A DNA stretch of 64,000 bases from Flavobacteriales bacterium (GTDB lineage Bacteria > Bacteroidota > Bacteroidia > Flavobacteriales_F > PHOS-HE28), in assembly GCA_016705955.1 (NCBI GenBank), contig JADJKO010000003.1, positions 186,001-250,000 of the forward strand. The letters run 5' to 3'. Positions 33,994-40,819 of this stretch are shown here, piece after piece. Both the position numbers and the translations under genes were made by a program. Within the stretch, counting starts at the first letter, position 1. Every line of letters starts with the position of its first letter. The notes under the pieces were generated by a model. The model saw only the letters and a program-made list of their open reading frames with translations. It did no database searches and had not been told where the DNA came from.

Positions 33994-35061
33994 ATGGTCC
34001 CACCTGATCTGAAAGAGAAGAACGAGATCGGCATGTCGCCGTACCAACTCCACTTCAGGGGGGAGAAGCGGACCGATCGCGTACACCTCCGCTTGATCGA
34101 CTACGGTCCGGAAACCTTGCAAGAGCGGGAACTCGACTCGGTGGATGACGTCCTTGCCTTGAAGGACAGTCCGACCGTGAGCTGGCTGAACGTGGACGGT
34201 GTACACGACGCGAAGACGATGGAAGCGATCGCCCGAGGACTCGGCTTCGAGACGTTGATCCTCGCCGATGCGATGAACACACGCTCCCGTCCGAAGATCG
34301 CGGAGTACGCCAATTGTCTCTTCGTCTCCATCAAGATGCTGCGTGAGGAGGATGCCTCGGAGGAATTGAAGGTGGAACATCTGAGCCTGGTCGTTACCGA
34401 GCACATGCTCATCTCCTTCCAAGAGGAAATGGGCGACGTCTTCAACCCGGTACGCGAACGCATCCGTGCGCAGAAGAAGCGTATCCGTGGCTCGGGACCG
34501 GACTACCTCATGTTCGCGCTGCTCGACATCGTCGTGGACAACTACATCTACATCATCGGGAAGCTCGGCGACAAGATCGAGGACCTCGAGGACGGACTGC
34601 TAGAGGATCCCAGCAAGACCGTGATCGAGGAGATCAACGCGTACAAGCGTGAACTCAACAACCTGCGCAAGAACATCCTTCCGGCGAGGGAGGTGATCCT
34701 GAACCTTTCCAAACTCGACTCCGAATTCATCGATGAGGAGAAGAACGCCGTACACTTCCGCGAGCTGGTGGACAACATCAACCAAGCCGCGGAAGCGACG
34801 AGTAATTACCGCGAGATCCTCTCGGACCAGCTTACGATCTACCACACCACCATCAGCAGCAAGCTGAACGACATCATGAAGTTCCTCACGGTCTTCTCCG
34901 TGATCTTCATCCCGCTCACGTTCATCGCCGGCATCTACGGCACCAACTTCGACGTGCTACCCGAGCTGCACTTCAGGTACAGCTATTACGTGATGTGGGG
35001 GATCATGATCTCCGTGGCGGTGGGTATGCTGGTGTACTTCAAGCGGAACAAGTGGTTGTGA
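33994..35061 (+). CDS. corA: CorA-family divalent cation transporter with a GTN instead of GMN motif
   Basis: 355 aa. The N-terminal cytosolic alpha/beta domain and the long helix (VDNYIYIIGKLGDKIEDLEDGLLED; YKRELNNLRKNILPAREVILNL) are followed by two C-terminal membrane helices. The first ends with FIPLTFIAGIYGTNFDVLPEL; CorA proteins normally have YGMNF at this selectivity site, so Met is replaced by Thr. The last residues YFKRNKWL match the family. It transports Mg2+ or another divalent metal. It lies between the NCS1 permease and dihydropyrimidinase genes. Confidence 0.9.
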   Translation: MVPPDLKEKNEIGMSPYQLHFRGEKRTDRVHLRLIDYGPETLQERELDSVDDVLALKDSPTVSWLNVDGVHDAKTMEAIARGLGFETLILADAMNTRSRPKIAEYANCLFVSIKMLREEDASEELKVEHLSLVVTEHMLISFQEEMGDVFNPVRERIRAQKKRIRGSGPDYLMFALLDIVVDNYIYIIGKLGDKIEDLEDGLLEDPSKTVIEEINAYKRELNNLRKNILPAREVILNLSKLDSEFIDEEKNAVHFRELVDNINQAAEATSNYREILSDQLTIYHTTISSKLNDIMKFLTVFSVIFIPLTFIAGIYGTNFDVLPELHFRYSYYVMWGIMISVAVGMLVYFKRNKWL

Positions 35062-35093
35062 TCTTCGGTTAGCTTTCGGCCAAAGCCATCACC

Positions 35094-35288
35094 ATGGATC
35101 GCAAGTCACGCGCGCGCAAGATCATTCTTCCGGCAATGCTTCTGATCCTTGCATCGGCCAGCTTCAGCCGGATCCAGAACTCCGATGGCGTTCGCACTGT
35201 GCATGTGGTATCCCTATTAGCGACCGGGATGATCATGGGCATCCTGCTACAGAATCTGATCGGGCTCATTCGCGAGCGAAAGAAGTGA
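35094..35288 (+). CDS. Small two-helix membrane protein of unknown function
   Basis: 64 aa, with a basic start (MDRKSRARK), two hydrophobic helices (IILPAMLLILASASFS and VVSLLATGMIMGILLQNLIGLI) and a basic end (RERKK). It lies 32 bp after corA. Being short, it could be a chance frame, but the clear TM pattern and lack of a better overlapping frame support it. Confidence 0.45.
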   Translation: MDRKSRARKIILPAMLLILASASFSRIQNSDGVRTVHVVSLLATGMIMGILLQNLIGLIRERKK

Positions 35289-35429
35289 GCAGTCCCCGGA
35301 TCGCTAAGCGTTGTCGGGGCCGTAAGAGTCCGGATCACCTTCCGCAACCTTACCGCTTTGCGCAGAAGAACCGGTGACGAGTTCACGCGTATATCTTGGA
35401 GCATTCAACGTAGCACAACTACCTGCATT

Positions 35430-36809
35430 ATGAGCTTGCTGATCACCAACGGAATCGTCGTCACCGCCGCCGATCTGCATCGCGCGGATGTCCTCATCGA
35501 AGGCGAACACGTAAAGGCCATCGGCCACGATCTGCACGCGCCGGGCGCCGAGGTGATCGACGCGAAGGGAATGTTCGTGATGCCCGGCGGCATCGACCCG
35601 CATGTGCATTTGGACATGCCCTTCATGGGCACCTTCAGCAGCGACAATTACGAGACCGGCACGCGCGCTGCGCTGCACGGCGGTACCACCACGGTGATCG
35701 ACTTCATCCTGCAAACACAAGGCAAGAGCCTGCGCCACGCGCTGGAGCAATGGCAGGGCCGCATGAACGGCAACCTCTTCGGCGACCTCAGCTGGCACAT
35801 GGCCGTCACCGATTTCAACGACGATACGAAGAAGGAGGTGAAGGAGATGATCGAGCAGGAAGGCATTACGAGCTTCAAGACCTTCATGGCGTACAAGGGC
35901 GCGCTGATGATCGACGACCGCCAGATGGTGGGCCTGATGAACGAGGTGAAGGAACACGGCGGCATGGTCACTGTTCACGCCACCAACGGCGACATGATCG
36001 ACTTCCTGGTGCAGAAGCATCGCAGTGAAGGCAAGCTCTCACCGCTCTATCACTATCTCTCGCAACCCGAGATCACCGAGGCCGAGGCCAGCGGCCGCTT
36101 CGCCGACATGGCCTGGCACACCGGCGTGCCCGCGTACATCGTACACATGACCTGCGAAGGCGCGTTGAACCACGTGCGCGATGCCGCCCGCCGCAACCAG
36201 CGCGTACTCGCCGAGACCTGCATCCAGTACCTGCTGCTCGATGCGTCGCTCTACGAAAAGCCCGACGGCGCCAAGTGGGTGATGAGCCCGCCGCTACGCG
36301 AGAAGAAGGACATCGCCGCGCTGTGGGGTGCGATCGATCAGGGCACGGTGCAAGTGGTTGCCACCGATCACTGCCCCTTCATGCTGGAGCAGAAGGCGAT
36401 GGGCAAGGACGATTTTTCCAAGATCCCCAACGGTCACCCGGCCATCGAGCACCGCATGGAACTGCTCTTCAGCGAAGGCGTACACCAGAAGCGGATCACG
36501 CTGAACAAGTTCGTGGAACTCACCGCCACCAATCCTGCGAAGATCTTCGGCATGTTCCCGCGCAAAGGCACCATCGGCATCGGCAGCGACGCGGACATCA
36601 TCCTGCTCGACCCGAACGAGAAGCACACGCTCAGCGCCAAGACCCACCACATGAACGTGGACTACAGCGCCTACGAGGGCATGCAGCTCACCGGCAAGGT
36701 GAAGACCGTGATCCTGCGCGGTCAGGTCGCCATCGACAAGGGCGAGGTGAAGATCAAGAAGGGCTACGGGCAGTTCGTGAAGCGGAACAAGGTGAGTGGA
36801 ATGCTTTGA
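35430..36809 (+). CDS. hydA: Dihydropyrimidinase (hydantoinase)
   Basis: 459 aa from MSLLITNGIVVTAADLHRADVLIEG. The binuclear-metal set is visible: the HVHLDMPF motif (about residues 60-67), the carboxylated lysine in SFKTFMAYKG, metal histidines in VTVHATNGD and the AWHTGVPAY region, and catalytic Asp in VATDHCPF. The enzyme opens the ring of 5,6-dihydrouracil or dihydrothymine to N-carbamoyl-beta-amino acids. The beta-ureidopropionase gene 489 bp downstream catalyses the next step. A TATCTTGG box (35393-35400) lies 29 nt upstream. Confidence 0.93.
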   Translation: MSLLITNGIVVTAADLHRADVLIEGEHVKAIGHDLHAPGAEVIDAKGMFVMPGGIDPHVHLDMPFMGTFSSDNYETGTRAALHGGTTTVIDFILQTQGKSLRHALEQWQGRMNGNLFGDLSWHMAVTDFNDDTKKEVKEMIEQEGITSFKTFMAYKGALMIDDRQMVGLMNEVKEHGGMVTVHATNGDMIDFLVQKHRSEGKLSPLYHYLSQPEITEAEASGRFADMAWHTGVPAYIVHMTCEGALNHVRDAARRNQRVLAETCIQYLLLDASLYEKPDGAKWVMSPPLREKKDIAALWGAIDQGTVQVVATDHCPFMLEQKAMGKDDFSKIPNGHPAIEHRMELLFSEGVHQKRITLNKFVELTATNPAKIFGMFPRKGTIGIGSDADIILLDPNEKHTLSAKTHHMNVDYSAYEGMQLTGKVKTVILRGQVAIDKGEVKIKKGYGQFVKRNKVSGML

Positions 36810-36814
36810 ATGCA

Positions 36815-37288
36815 TGGAACGCAGATGACACTGAAAACAGGGATCTACACTGATCTGAAAGAGCAAGGGATGGAGGAGGAGTACTTGCATAGCGAGTTGA
36901 CCGAAAGGATCATCAAGGCCTTCTATGCGGTGTACAACACCTTGGGGTATGGCTTCTTGGAGAAGGTCTATGAGAACGCCCTGTTCCTGGAATTGCAAGA
37001 GATGGAAATCGCGGTCGTAAGGCAGAGTCCGATCGTCGTCTCCTATCAAGGACAAGAAGTCGGGCAGTACTTTGCTGATCTACTGGTCGAAGATCGCGTG
37101 ATCGTGGAGTTGAAAGCCGCCGAGACCATCTGCAAAGAGCACGAGTACCAATTGATCAACTACCTCAAAGCAACACGCATCGAAGTCGGCCTTCTGCTCA
37201 ACTTCGGAACCAAGCCTCAAGTCAAACGGAAAGTCTTCACCAATTCAAATCCGCGCTGATCCACTCTTTCAGTGTCATCAGCGTTCCA
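36815..37288. mobile_element. Putative GxxExxY element bounded by 22-bp inverted repeats
   Basis: The sequence at 36815-36836 (TGGAACGCAGATGACACTGA plus AA) recurs inverted at 37267-37288 with one mismatch (A to T at the eighth base). The 430 bp between them hold one GxxExxY gene. It sits between dihydropyrimidinase and beta-ureidopropionase, 11 bp before the latter's ATG, as if inserted into a pre-existing catabolic operon. No target-site duplication was identified with certainty. That it is mobile is inference. Confidence 0.6.
36870..37259 (+). CDS. GxxExxY-family protein (PD-(D/E)XK nuclease-like)
   Basis: 129 aa from the ATG at 36870 (MEEEYLHSELTERIIKAFYAVY), chosen because family members begin close to this point; in-frame ATGs at 36810 and 36825 lie in or before the left inverted repeat. 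The name motif is GYGFLEKVYENAL, and DLLVEDRVIVELKAA followed by INYLKAT matches the Asp..Glu-x-Lys nuclease-like core. The C-terminal VGLLLNFGTKPQVKRKVFT is typical. The biological role of the family is not established; genes are often found singly in repeats or rRNA intervening sequences. Confidence 0.85.
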   Translation: MEEEYLHSELTERIIKAFYAVYNTLGYGFLEKVYENALFLELQEMEIAVVRQSPIVVSYQGQEVGQYFADLLVEDRVIVELKAAETICKEHEYQLINYLKATRIEVGLLLNFGTKPQVKRKVFTNSNPR

Positions 37289-37298
37289 ATCGTACCCC

Positions 37299-38165
37299 AT
37301 GCCTAGAAAGATCAAAAGCGGCCTTATCCAAATGAGCCTTCCGATGACGGAGGGCGAAGGCACCATTCCGGAGATCATCGATGCCATGGTGCAGAAGCAC
37401 ATCCCGCTGATCGAGAAGGCGGGCAAGGAAGGCGTGCAGATCCTGTGTTTGCAGGAGATCTTCAACACGCCCTACTTCTGCCCCGGCCAGGACCGCAAGT
37501 GGTATGAGAGCGCGGAGAGTGTGCCCGGCCCCACCACGGAACTGATGGCGAAGTATGCCAAGAAGTACAACATGGTGATCATTGTTCCGATCTACGAGAA
37601 GGAGCAGGCCGGTGTGCTGTACAACACGGCTGCGGTGATCGATGCCGACGGGACCTACCTCGGCAAGTATCGCAAGAACCACATCCCGCACACGAGCGGC
37701 TTCTGGGAAAAGTTCTTCTTCAAACCTGGCAACCTCGGCTATCCGGTCTTCCAAACGAAGTACGCCAAGGTGGGCGTGTACATCTGCTACGACCGCCACT
37801 TCCCGGATGGCGCGCGCTGCCTCGGGCTGAACGGCGCGGAGATCGTCTACAATCCTTCGGCAACAGTCGCGGGTTTGAGCGAGTACCTGTGGAAGCTGGA
37901 GCAACCCGCGCACGCCGCAGCGAACGGCTACTTCATGGGCTGCATCAATCGCGTGGGCGAGGAGAAACCGTGGAACCTCGGCAAGTTCTATGGACAGAGC
38001 TACTTCGTGGATCCACGTGGCCAGATCTTCGCACAAGCCTCGCGCGATGACGATGAATTACTCGTCGCGGAGTTCGATCTGGACATGATCGAGGAAGTAA
38101 GGAGTACGTGGCAGTTCTTCCGGGATAGGCGGCCGGAGACGTACGGGAAGATCGTTGAGTTGTAG
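37299..38165 (+). CDS. Nitrilase-superfamily beta-ureidopropionase / N-carbamoyl amidase
   Basis: 288 aa. The catalytic triad is visible: Glu in ILCLQEIFNTPYF, Lys in LGKYRKNHIPHTSGFWEKFFF and Cys in KVGVYICYDRHFPDGARCL. The sequence type matches beta-alanine synthase/N-carbamoylputrescine amidase. With the dihydropyrimidinase and NCS1 permease upstream, hydrolysis of N-carbamoyl-beta-alanine to beta-alanine, CO2 and NH3 is the likely role; carbamoylputrescine is the alternative. The ATG follows the right inverted repeat of the GxxExxY element by 11 bp. Confidence 0.9.
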   Translation: MPRKIKSGLIQMSLPMTEGEGTIPEIIDAMVQKHIPLIEKAGKEGVQILCLQEIFNTPYFCPGQDRKWYESAESVPGPTTELMAKYAKKYNMVIIVPIYEKEQAGVLYNTAAVIDADGTYLGKYRKNHIPHTSGFWEKFFFKPGNLGYPVFQTKYAKVGVYICYDRHFPDGARCLGLNGAEIVYNPSATVAGLSEYLWKLEQPAHAAANGYFMGCINRVGEEKPWNLGKFYGQSYFVDPRGQIFAQASRDDDELLVAEFDLDMIEEVRSTWQFFRDRRPETYGKIVEL

Positions 38166-38259
38166 AACGCGGATCGACCTGATCGCCACAGCGAGGGCCA
38201 TGTGGAAGCGATCGCACACGCTCGCACGGCCGTGCTTGCAGAAGCTGATAGCGGGCGGC

Positions 38260-38283
38260 AAGTTGATGAACGCAGGGTTGTGA
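38260..38283 (+). repeat. Dispersed 24-bp repeat, copy A
   Basis: It begins AAGTTGATGAACGCAGG and ends TGA. The other copies are at 38867-38890 and 39534-39557, all in the same orientation. Read on the plus strand each gives (K/R)LMNAG(L/S) and a stop; on the minus strand each gives PAFIN or similar. Confidence 0.6.
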
Positions 38284-38415
38284 TCCCTCCGTGGATGTGG
38301 CGGTTTTGGGCACATGAGCCACTGGTTCCGTGGGCTTTGAAGGTGGACGGGCCGGGCATCGGCATTGTCCGATGGATCGCTCAGGCGGTTGGGTGATGGC
38401 CTCTGCGAGTTCGGT

Positions 38416-38697
38416 GAGGCCCGCCGTAAGAATGCTGAGGCCCTCCGCAAGAATGATGAACCCCGCTGCAAGAATGACGAACCCCGCTGCAAGAATGCTG
38501 AGGCCCTCCGCAAGAATGCTGAACCCCTCTGCAAGAATGCTGAACCCCTCCGCAAGAACGTTGAACCCCTCCGCAAGAATGCTGAACCCCTCTGCAAGAA
38601 TGCTGAGGCCCTCCGCAAGAACGTTGAACCCCTCCGCAAGAATGCTGAACCCCTCTGCAAGAATGCTGAGGCCCTCCGCAAGAACGTTGAACCCATT
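38416..38697. repeat. 21-bp tandem repeat array, 13 full copies
   Basis: The units are of the type GAACCCCTCCGCAAGAATGC plus T, contiguous from 38416 to 38688 with a partial fourteenth copy. The variable sites are GAA/GAG, CCC/GCC, CTC/CGC, CGC/TGC, AAT/AAC and GCT/GTT/GAY. Units 8-10 (38563-38625) and 11-13 (38626-38688) are identical, so a 63-bp higher-order duplication occurred. On the plus strand a 112-aa frame (38365-38703) gives a KNAEPLR heptad. On the minus strand a frame starting at 38736 gives ILAEGFS/VLAEGFN heptads. Substitutions are mostly synonymous or conservative only in the minus frame (Gly-Gly, Ala-Ala, Phe-Leu, Ile-Val), which hints at past coding there. Confidence 0.85.
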
Positions 38698-38866
38698 GCA
38701 TGAATGCGGACGCCCCTTGGGGTGGAATGGCTGCACCTCCGATCGTTCGCGGAACGGAATTGCGGGAAGAACGAGCGCCGCCGCTTATCTGATGCATCAG
38801 GCATGTCGCAGGGGCCATGGAAGAGCCTTCGCACCACCTACCTGTATGGGGACATGACGAGTTGGA

Positions 38867-38890
38867 AGTTGATGAATGCAGGCCTATGAC
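38867..38890 (+). repeat. Dispersed 24-bp repeat, copy B, before the toxin-antitoxin module
   Basis: It begins AAGTTGATGAATGCAGG and ends TGA, 40 bp upstream of the antitoxin ATG. With copy C after the toxin it brackets the module as a direct repeat. Confidence 0.6.
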
Positions 38891-38908
38891 GCACGGATCA
38901 TCGGGTCT

Positions 38909-38916
38909 TACATTTG
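38909..38916 (+). promoter_or_regulatory. -7 box TACATTTG upstream of the antitoxin
   Basis: An exact TAnnTTTG match, 14 nt before the antitoxin ATG at 38931. It places a dedicated promoter inside the B-C interval. Confidence 0.55.
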
Positions 38917-38930
38917 GGGAAAGATGCACC

Positions 38931-39194
38931 ATGACCGCTGCCAGTAAGAAAGCGCTGCTCAAGAAACTGATCGAATCGGAACGGGAACCTGCGGTTCTTG
39001 ATCTGGTGAACAATGTCTTGCAGCGCCGGACACGTGGGGTAGCCTTTCAAAGTGACATGGTGCAACGGGTCATGCGTGCCGAAGAGGACTACAAGGCAGG
39101 TCGATCCCAGACCTTGGAAGAGTTCGGGAAGGACATGGAGCAGTTCATCGATTCGCTCTATGTGAAAGCGGCGAAGCCAAAGAAGCACACGTGA
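38931..39194 (+). CDS. Antitoxin of a RelE/ParE-type pair
   Basis: 87 aa from MTAASKKALLKKLIESEREPA; in-frame sequence upstream to 38817 crosses the promoter and repeat and was not used. The protein is helical and charged (VMRAEEDYKAGRSQTLEEFGKDMEQFID), with the SxxxLEEF pattern common in small Bacteroidota antitoxins preceding ParE/RelE toxins. It overlaps the toxin start by 4 nt (GTGA). Confidence 0.75.
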   Translation: MTAASKKALLKKLIESEREPAVLDLVNNVLQRRTRGVAFQSDMVQRVMRAEEDYKAGRSQTLEEFGKDMEQFIDSLYVKAAKPKKHT

Positions 39195-39490
39195 AGGTCC
39201 TCGTTCTTGCCCAAGCGAATGACAGCTTGAGGCGTTCGCTTCAATACCTCTCCCGGTATTACGATCAACGCTATCTGCTTGCCATGGAGCGTTTGATCCG
39301 ACAGCGGATCAAGTGGCTGGCCGACAATCCGGGTGGTGGTCAGTTCGAACCGGAACTGGAATGGTCGAACAAGGGCTACCGACGACTGGTGGTCAAGGAA
39401 TTCATGATCATCTACCGTATCGATGACGAGGTGATCGTGGTGTATGACATCTTCGACTCGCGAAGAGACCCGACGAGGATGAAGGGGTGA
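39191..39490 (+). CDS. RelE/ParE-family toxin
   Basis: 99 aa, starting at a GTG that overlaps the antitoxin stop (GTGA). The fold signature is SLRRSLQYLSRYYDQRY early on, then WSNKGYRRLVVKEFMIIYRIDDEVIVVYDIFDSRRDP, in which RRLVVKEFMIIYRI and DIFDSRRDP match the plasmid-stabilisation (ParE/RelE) domain. The target (gyrase or ribosome-bound mRNA) cannot be decided. Confidence 0.85.
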   Translation: MKVLVLAQANDSLRRSLQYLSRYYDQRYLLAMERLIRQRIKWLADNPGGGQFEPELEWSNKGYRRLVVKEFMIIYRIDDEVIVVYDIFDSRRDPTRMKG

Positions 39491-39533
39491 ACCGCCCTTG
39501 CTGCACTTTAGCGGTAAGCGGATCACGAGCGGG

Positions 39534-39557
39534 AGGTTGATGAATGCGGGATCGTGA
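39534..39557 (+). repeat. Dispersed 24-bp repeat, copy C, after the toxin-antitoxin module
   Basis: It begins AGGTTGATGAATGCGGG and ends TGA, 43 bp after the toxin stop. It differs from copy B at several positions, mostly in the last third. Confidence 0.55.
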
Positions 39558-39569
39558 GTTGCCGGTTCC

Positions 39570-39821
39570 TTATAAATGCGGGGTGTATGAAGCGGAGGAT
39601 AGACCTCTTCGTAGCAGCCAACTCGTTCCAAAGAAGAGGACAACAGCAAACGCGATGTCGAAGGTTATGATGAAGATGCCCTCGTCAATTGTTCCCCGAA
39701 GCAGCGCTTCATGAATGCCGAAGGGTATGAAGTTGAAAGCGCAGCCAGGGCGCAATGCACAATTCAGGAAGAGTATAGGCAGGATCGCCGAACCACACCA
39801 GATCAGGACCTTGCGTGCCAT
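39570..39821 (-). CDS. Small membrane protein of unknown function
   Basis: 83 aa from the ATG at 39821; a GTG at 39830 overlapping the fabD stop is an alternative. It has two hydrophobic stretches (VLIWCGSAILPILFLNCAL and IFIITFDIAFAVVLFFGTSWLL) and a basic end. It is probably cotranscribed with fabD. No family is recognised. Confidence 0.5.
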   Translation of the reverse strand: MARKVLIWCGSAILPILFLNCALRPGCAFNFIPFGIHEALLRGTIDEGIFIITFDIAFAVVLFFGTSWLLRRGLSSASYTPHL

Positions 39822-39826
39822 CGGTC

Positions 39827-40702
39827 TCACCCCGCCACCGTCTCCACCTCCTTGCTCACTTTCTTGAAGAGTCCTTGCAGCACATTACCGGGGCCTACTT
39901 CCACCACCTTGTTTGCACCGTTGGTGAGCATGTTCTGCATGGTCTGCGTCCAGCGCACGGGTGCGGTGAGCTGCGCGATCAGGTTCGCTTTGATGCGCGC
40001 CGGTTCGGTGTGGGGCCGGGCGTCCACGTTCTGGTAGATGGCGCAGCGGGGATTCACGATCGGTGTGAACTGGATCGCGGTGGCGAGCTCGGCACGCGCG
40101 GGTTCCATGAGCGGGCTGTGGAAGGCGCCACCGACCGGCAGCACCAACGCGCGTTTCGCACCGGCAGCCTTCAATGCTTCGCAGGCGGCGTTCACCGCTT
40201 CCACGGTTCCGCTGATGACGAGTTGGCCGGGGCAGTTGTAGTTCGCGGGCACCACCACACCGGGGATGGTCTTGCAGATCTCCTCCACCTTGCCATCTTC
40301 CATGGCGAGGATCGCGGCCATGGTGCCCGGTTGCAGTTCGCAGGCCTTCTGCATCGCGTTCGCGCGCGCGGCCACCAGTTTCAAACCATCCGCGAACTCC
40401 ATCGCACCGGCAGCGACCAACGCGCTGAACTCACCGAGTGAATGCCCAGCGACCATCGCAGGCTTGAATGCATCGCCCATCACCTTCGCCTTCACCACGC
40501 TGTGCAGGAAGATGGCGGGCTGCGTCACGTTGGTCTGTTTCAGGTCGGCCTCGCTACCGCTGAACATGATGTTCGTGAGGTTGAAGCCGAGCAGGTCGTT
40601 GGCGTGTTCGAACCAGATGCGCGCGTTGCTATCGGCATCGTAGAGGTCCTTGCCCATGCCGGGGAACTGGCTGCCTTGTCCGGGGAATACGTAAGCGGTC
40701 AT
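39827..40702 (-). CDS. fabD: Malonyl CoA-acyl carrier protein transacylase
   Basis: 291 aa from MTAYVFPGQGSQFPGMGKDLY. The nucleophile serine lies in MVAGHSLGEFSALVAAGAM (GHSLG), the substrate-binding Arg region follows in LVAARANAMQKACE, and the catalytic His is in LPVGGAFHSPLM. FabD loads malonate onto ACP for fatty-acid synthesis. The in-frame extension upstream would translate the short-word repeat (40711-40813) and is rejected. The small membrane protein gene follows directly. Confidence 0.96.
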   Translation of the reverse strand: MTAYVFPGQGSQFPGMGKDLYDADSNARIWFEHANDLLGFNLTNIMFSGSEADLKQTNVTQPAIFLHSVVKAKVMGDAFKPAMVAGHSLGEFSALVAAGAMEFADGLKLVAARANAMQKACELQPGTMAAILAMEDGKVEEICKTIPGVVVPANYNCPGQLVISGTVEAVNAACEALKAAGAKRALVLPVGGAFHSPLMEPARAELATAIQFTPIVNPRCAIYQNVDARPHTEPARIKANLIAQLTAPVRWTQTMQNMLTNGANKVVEVGPGNVLQGLFKKVSKEVETVAG

Positions 40703-40710
40703 GGGGGGAG

Positions 40711-40813
40711 GTTGTTCGTGTTGTTCGTTGTTCGTGTTGCTAGTTGTTCGTTGTTCGTGTTGCTCGTTGTTCGTTGTTCGTGGGCCAACGTTCCACACGG
40801 ACAACGAACAACG
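40711..40813. repeat. GTTCGTTGTTCGTGTTGC word repeat ending in an 18-bp hairpin
   Basis: Four imperfect copies of an 18-nt word made of GTTCGT and GTTGC blocks (40711-40782) are followed by a 13-nt spacer and an inverted arm (40796-40813). The arm pairs with 40765-40782 over 18 bp with one mismatch. The element fills the 117-bp gap between the BI-1-like gene and fabD. As RNA it could terminate or attenuate transcription on the minus strand. Confidence 0.75.
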
Positions 40814-40819
40814 TTCTCT

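Larger units (their letters stand above)
38166..38930. other. 765-bp accessory region without a convincing gene
   Basis: This stretch holds one copy of a dispersed 24-bp repeat (38260-38283), a 21-bp tandem array (38416-38697), a second dispersed copy (38867-38890) and the promoter of the downstream antitoxin. Because the array period is a multiple of three, all six frames stay open through it, so open frames here are not evidence of coding by themselves. The best candidates are discussed under the array. Confidence 0.7.

Noticed and set aside
38416..38697. CRISPR array
   Set aside because: The repeats are contiguous 21-mers without unique spacers, and no cas gene is present.
40703..40804. 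N-terminal extension of FabD through the repeat (Asn/Glu/Gln/Thr-rich)
   Set aside because: FabD begins MTAYVFPGQG in the family; the extension merely translates the word repeat.
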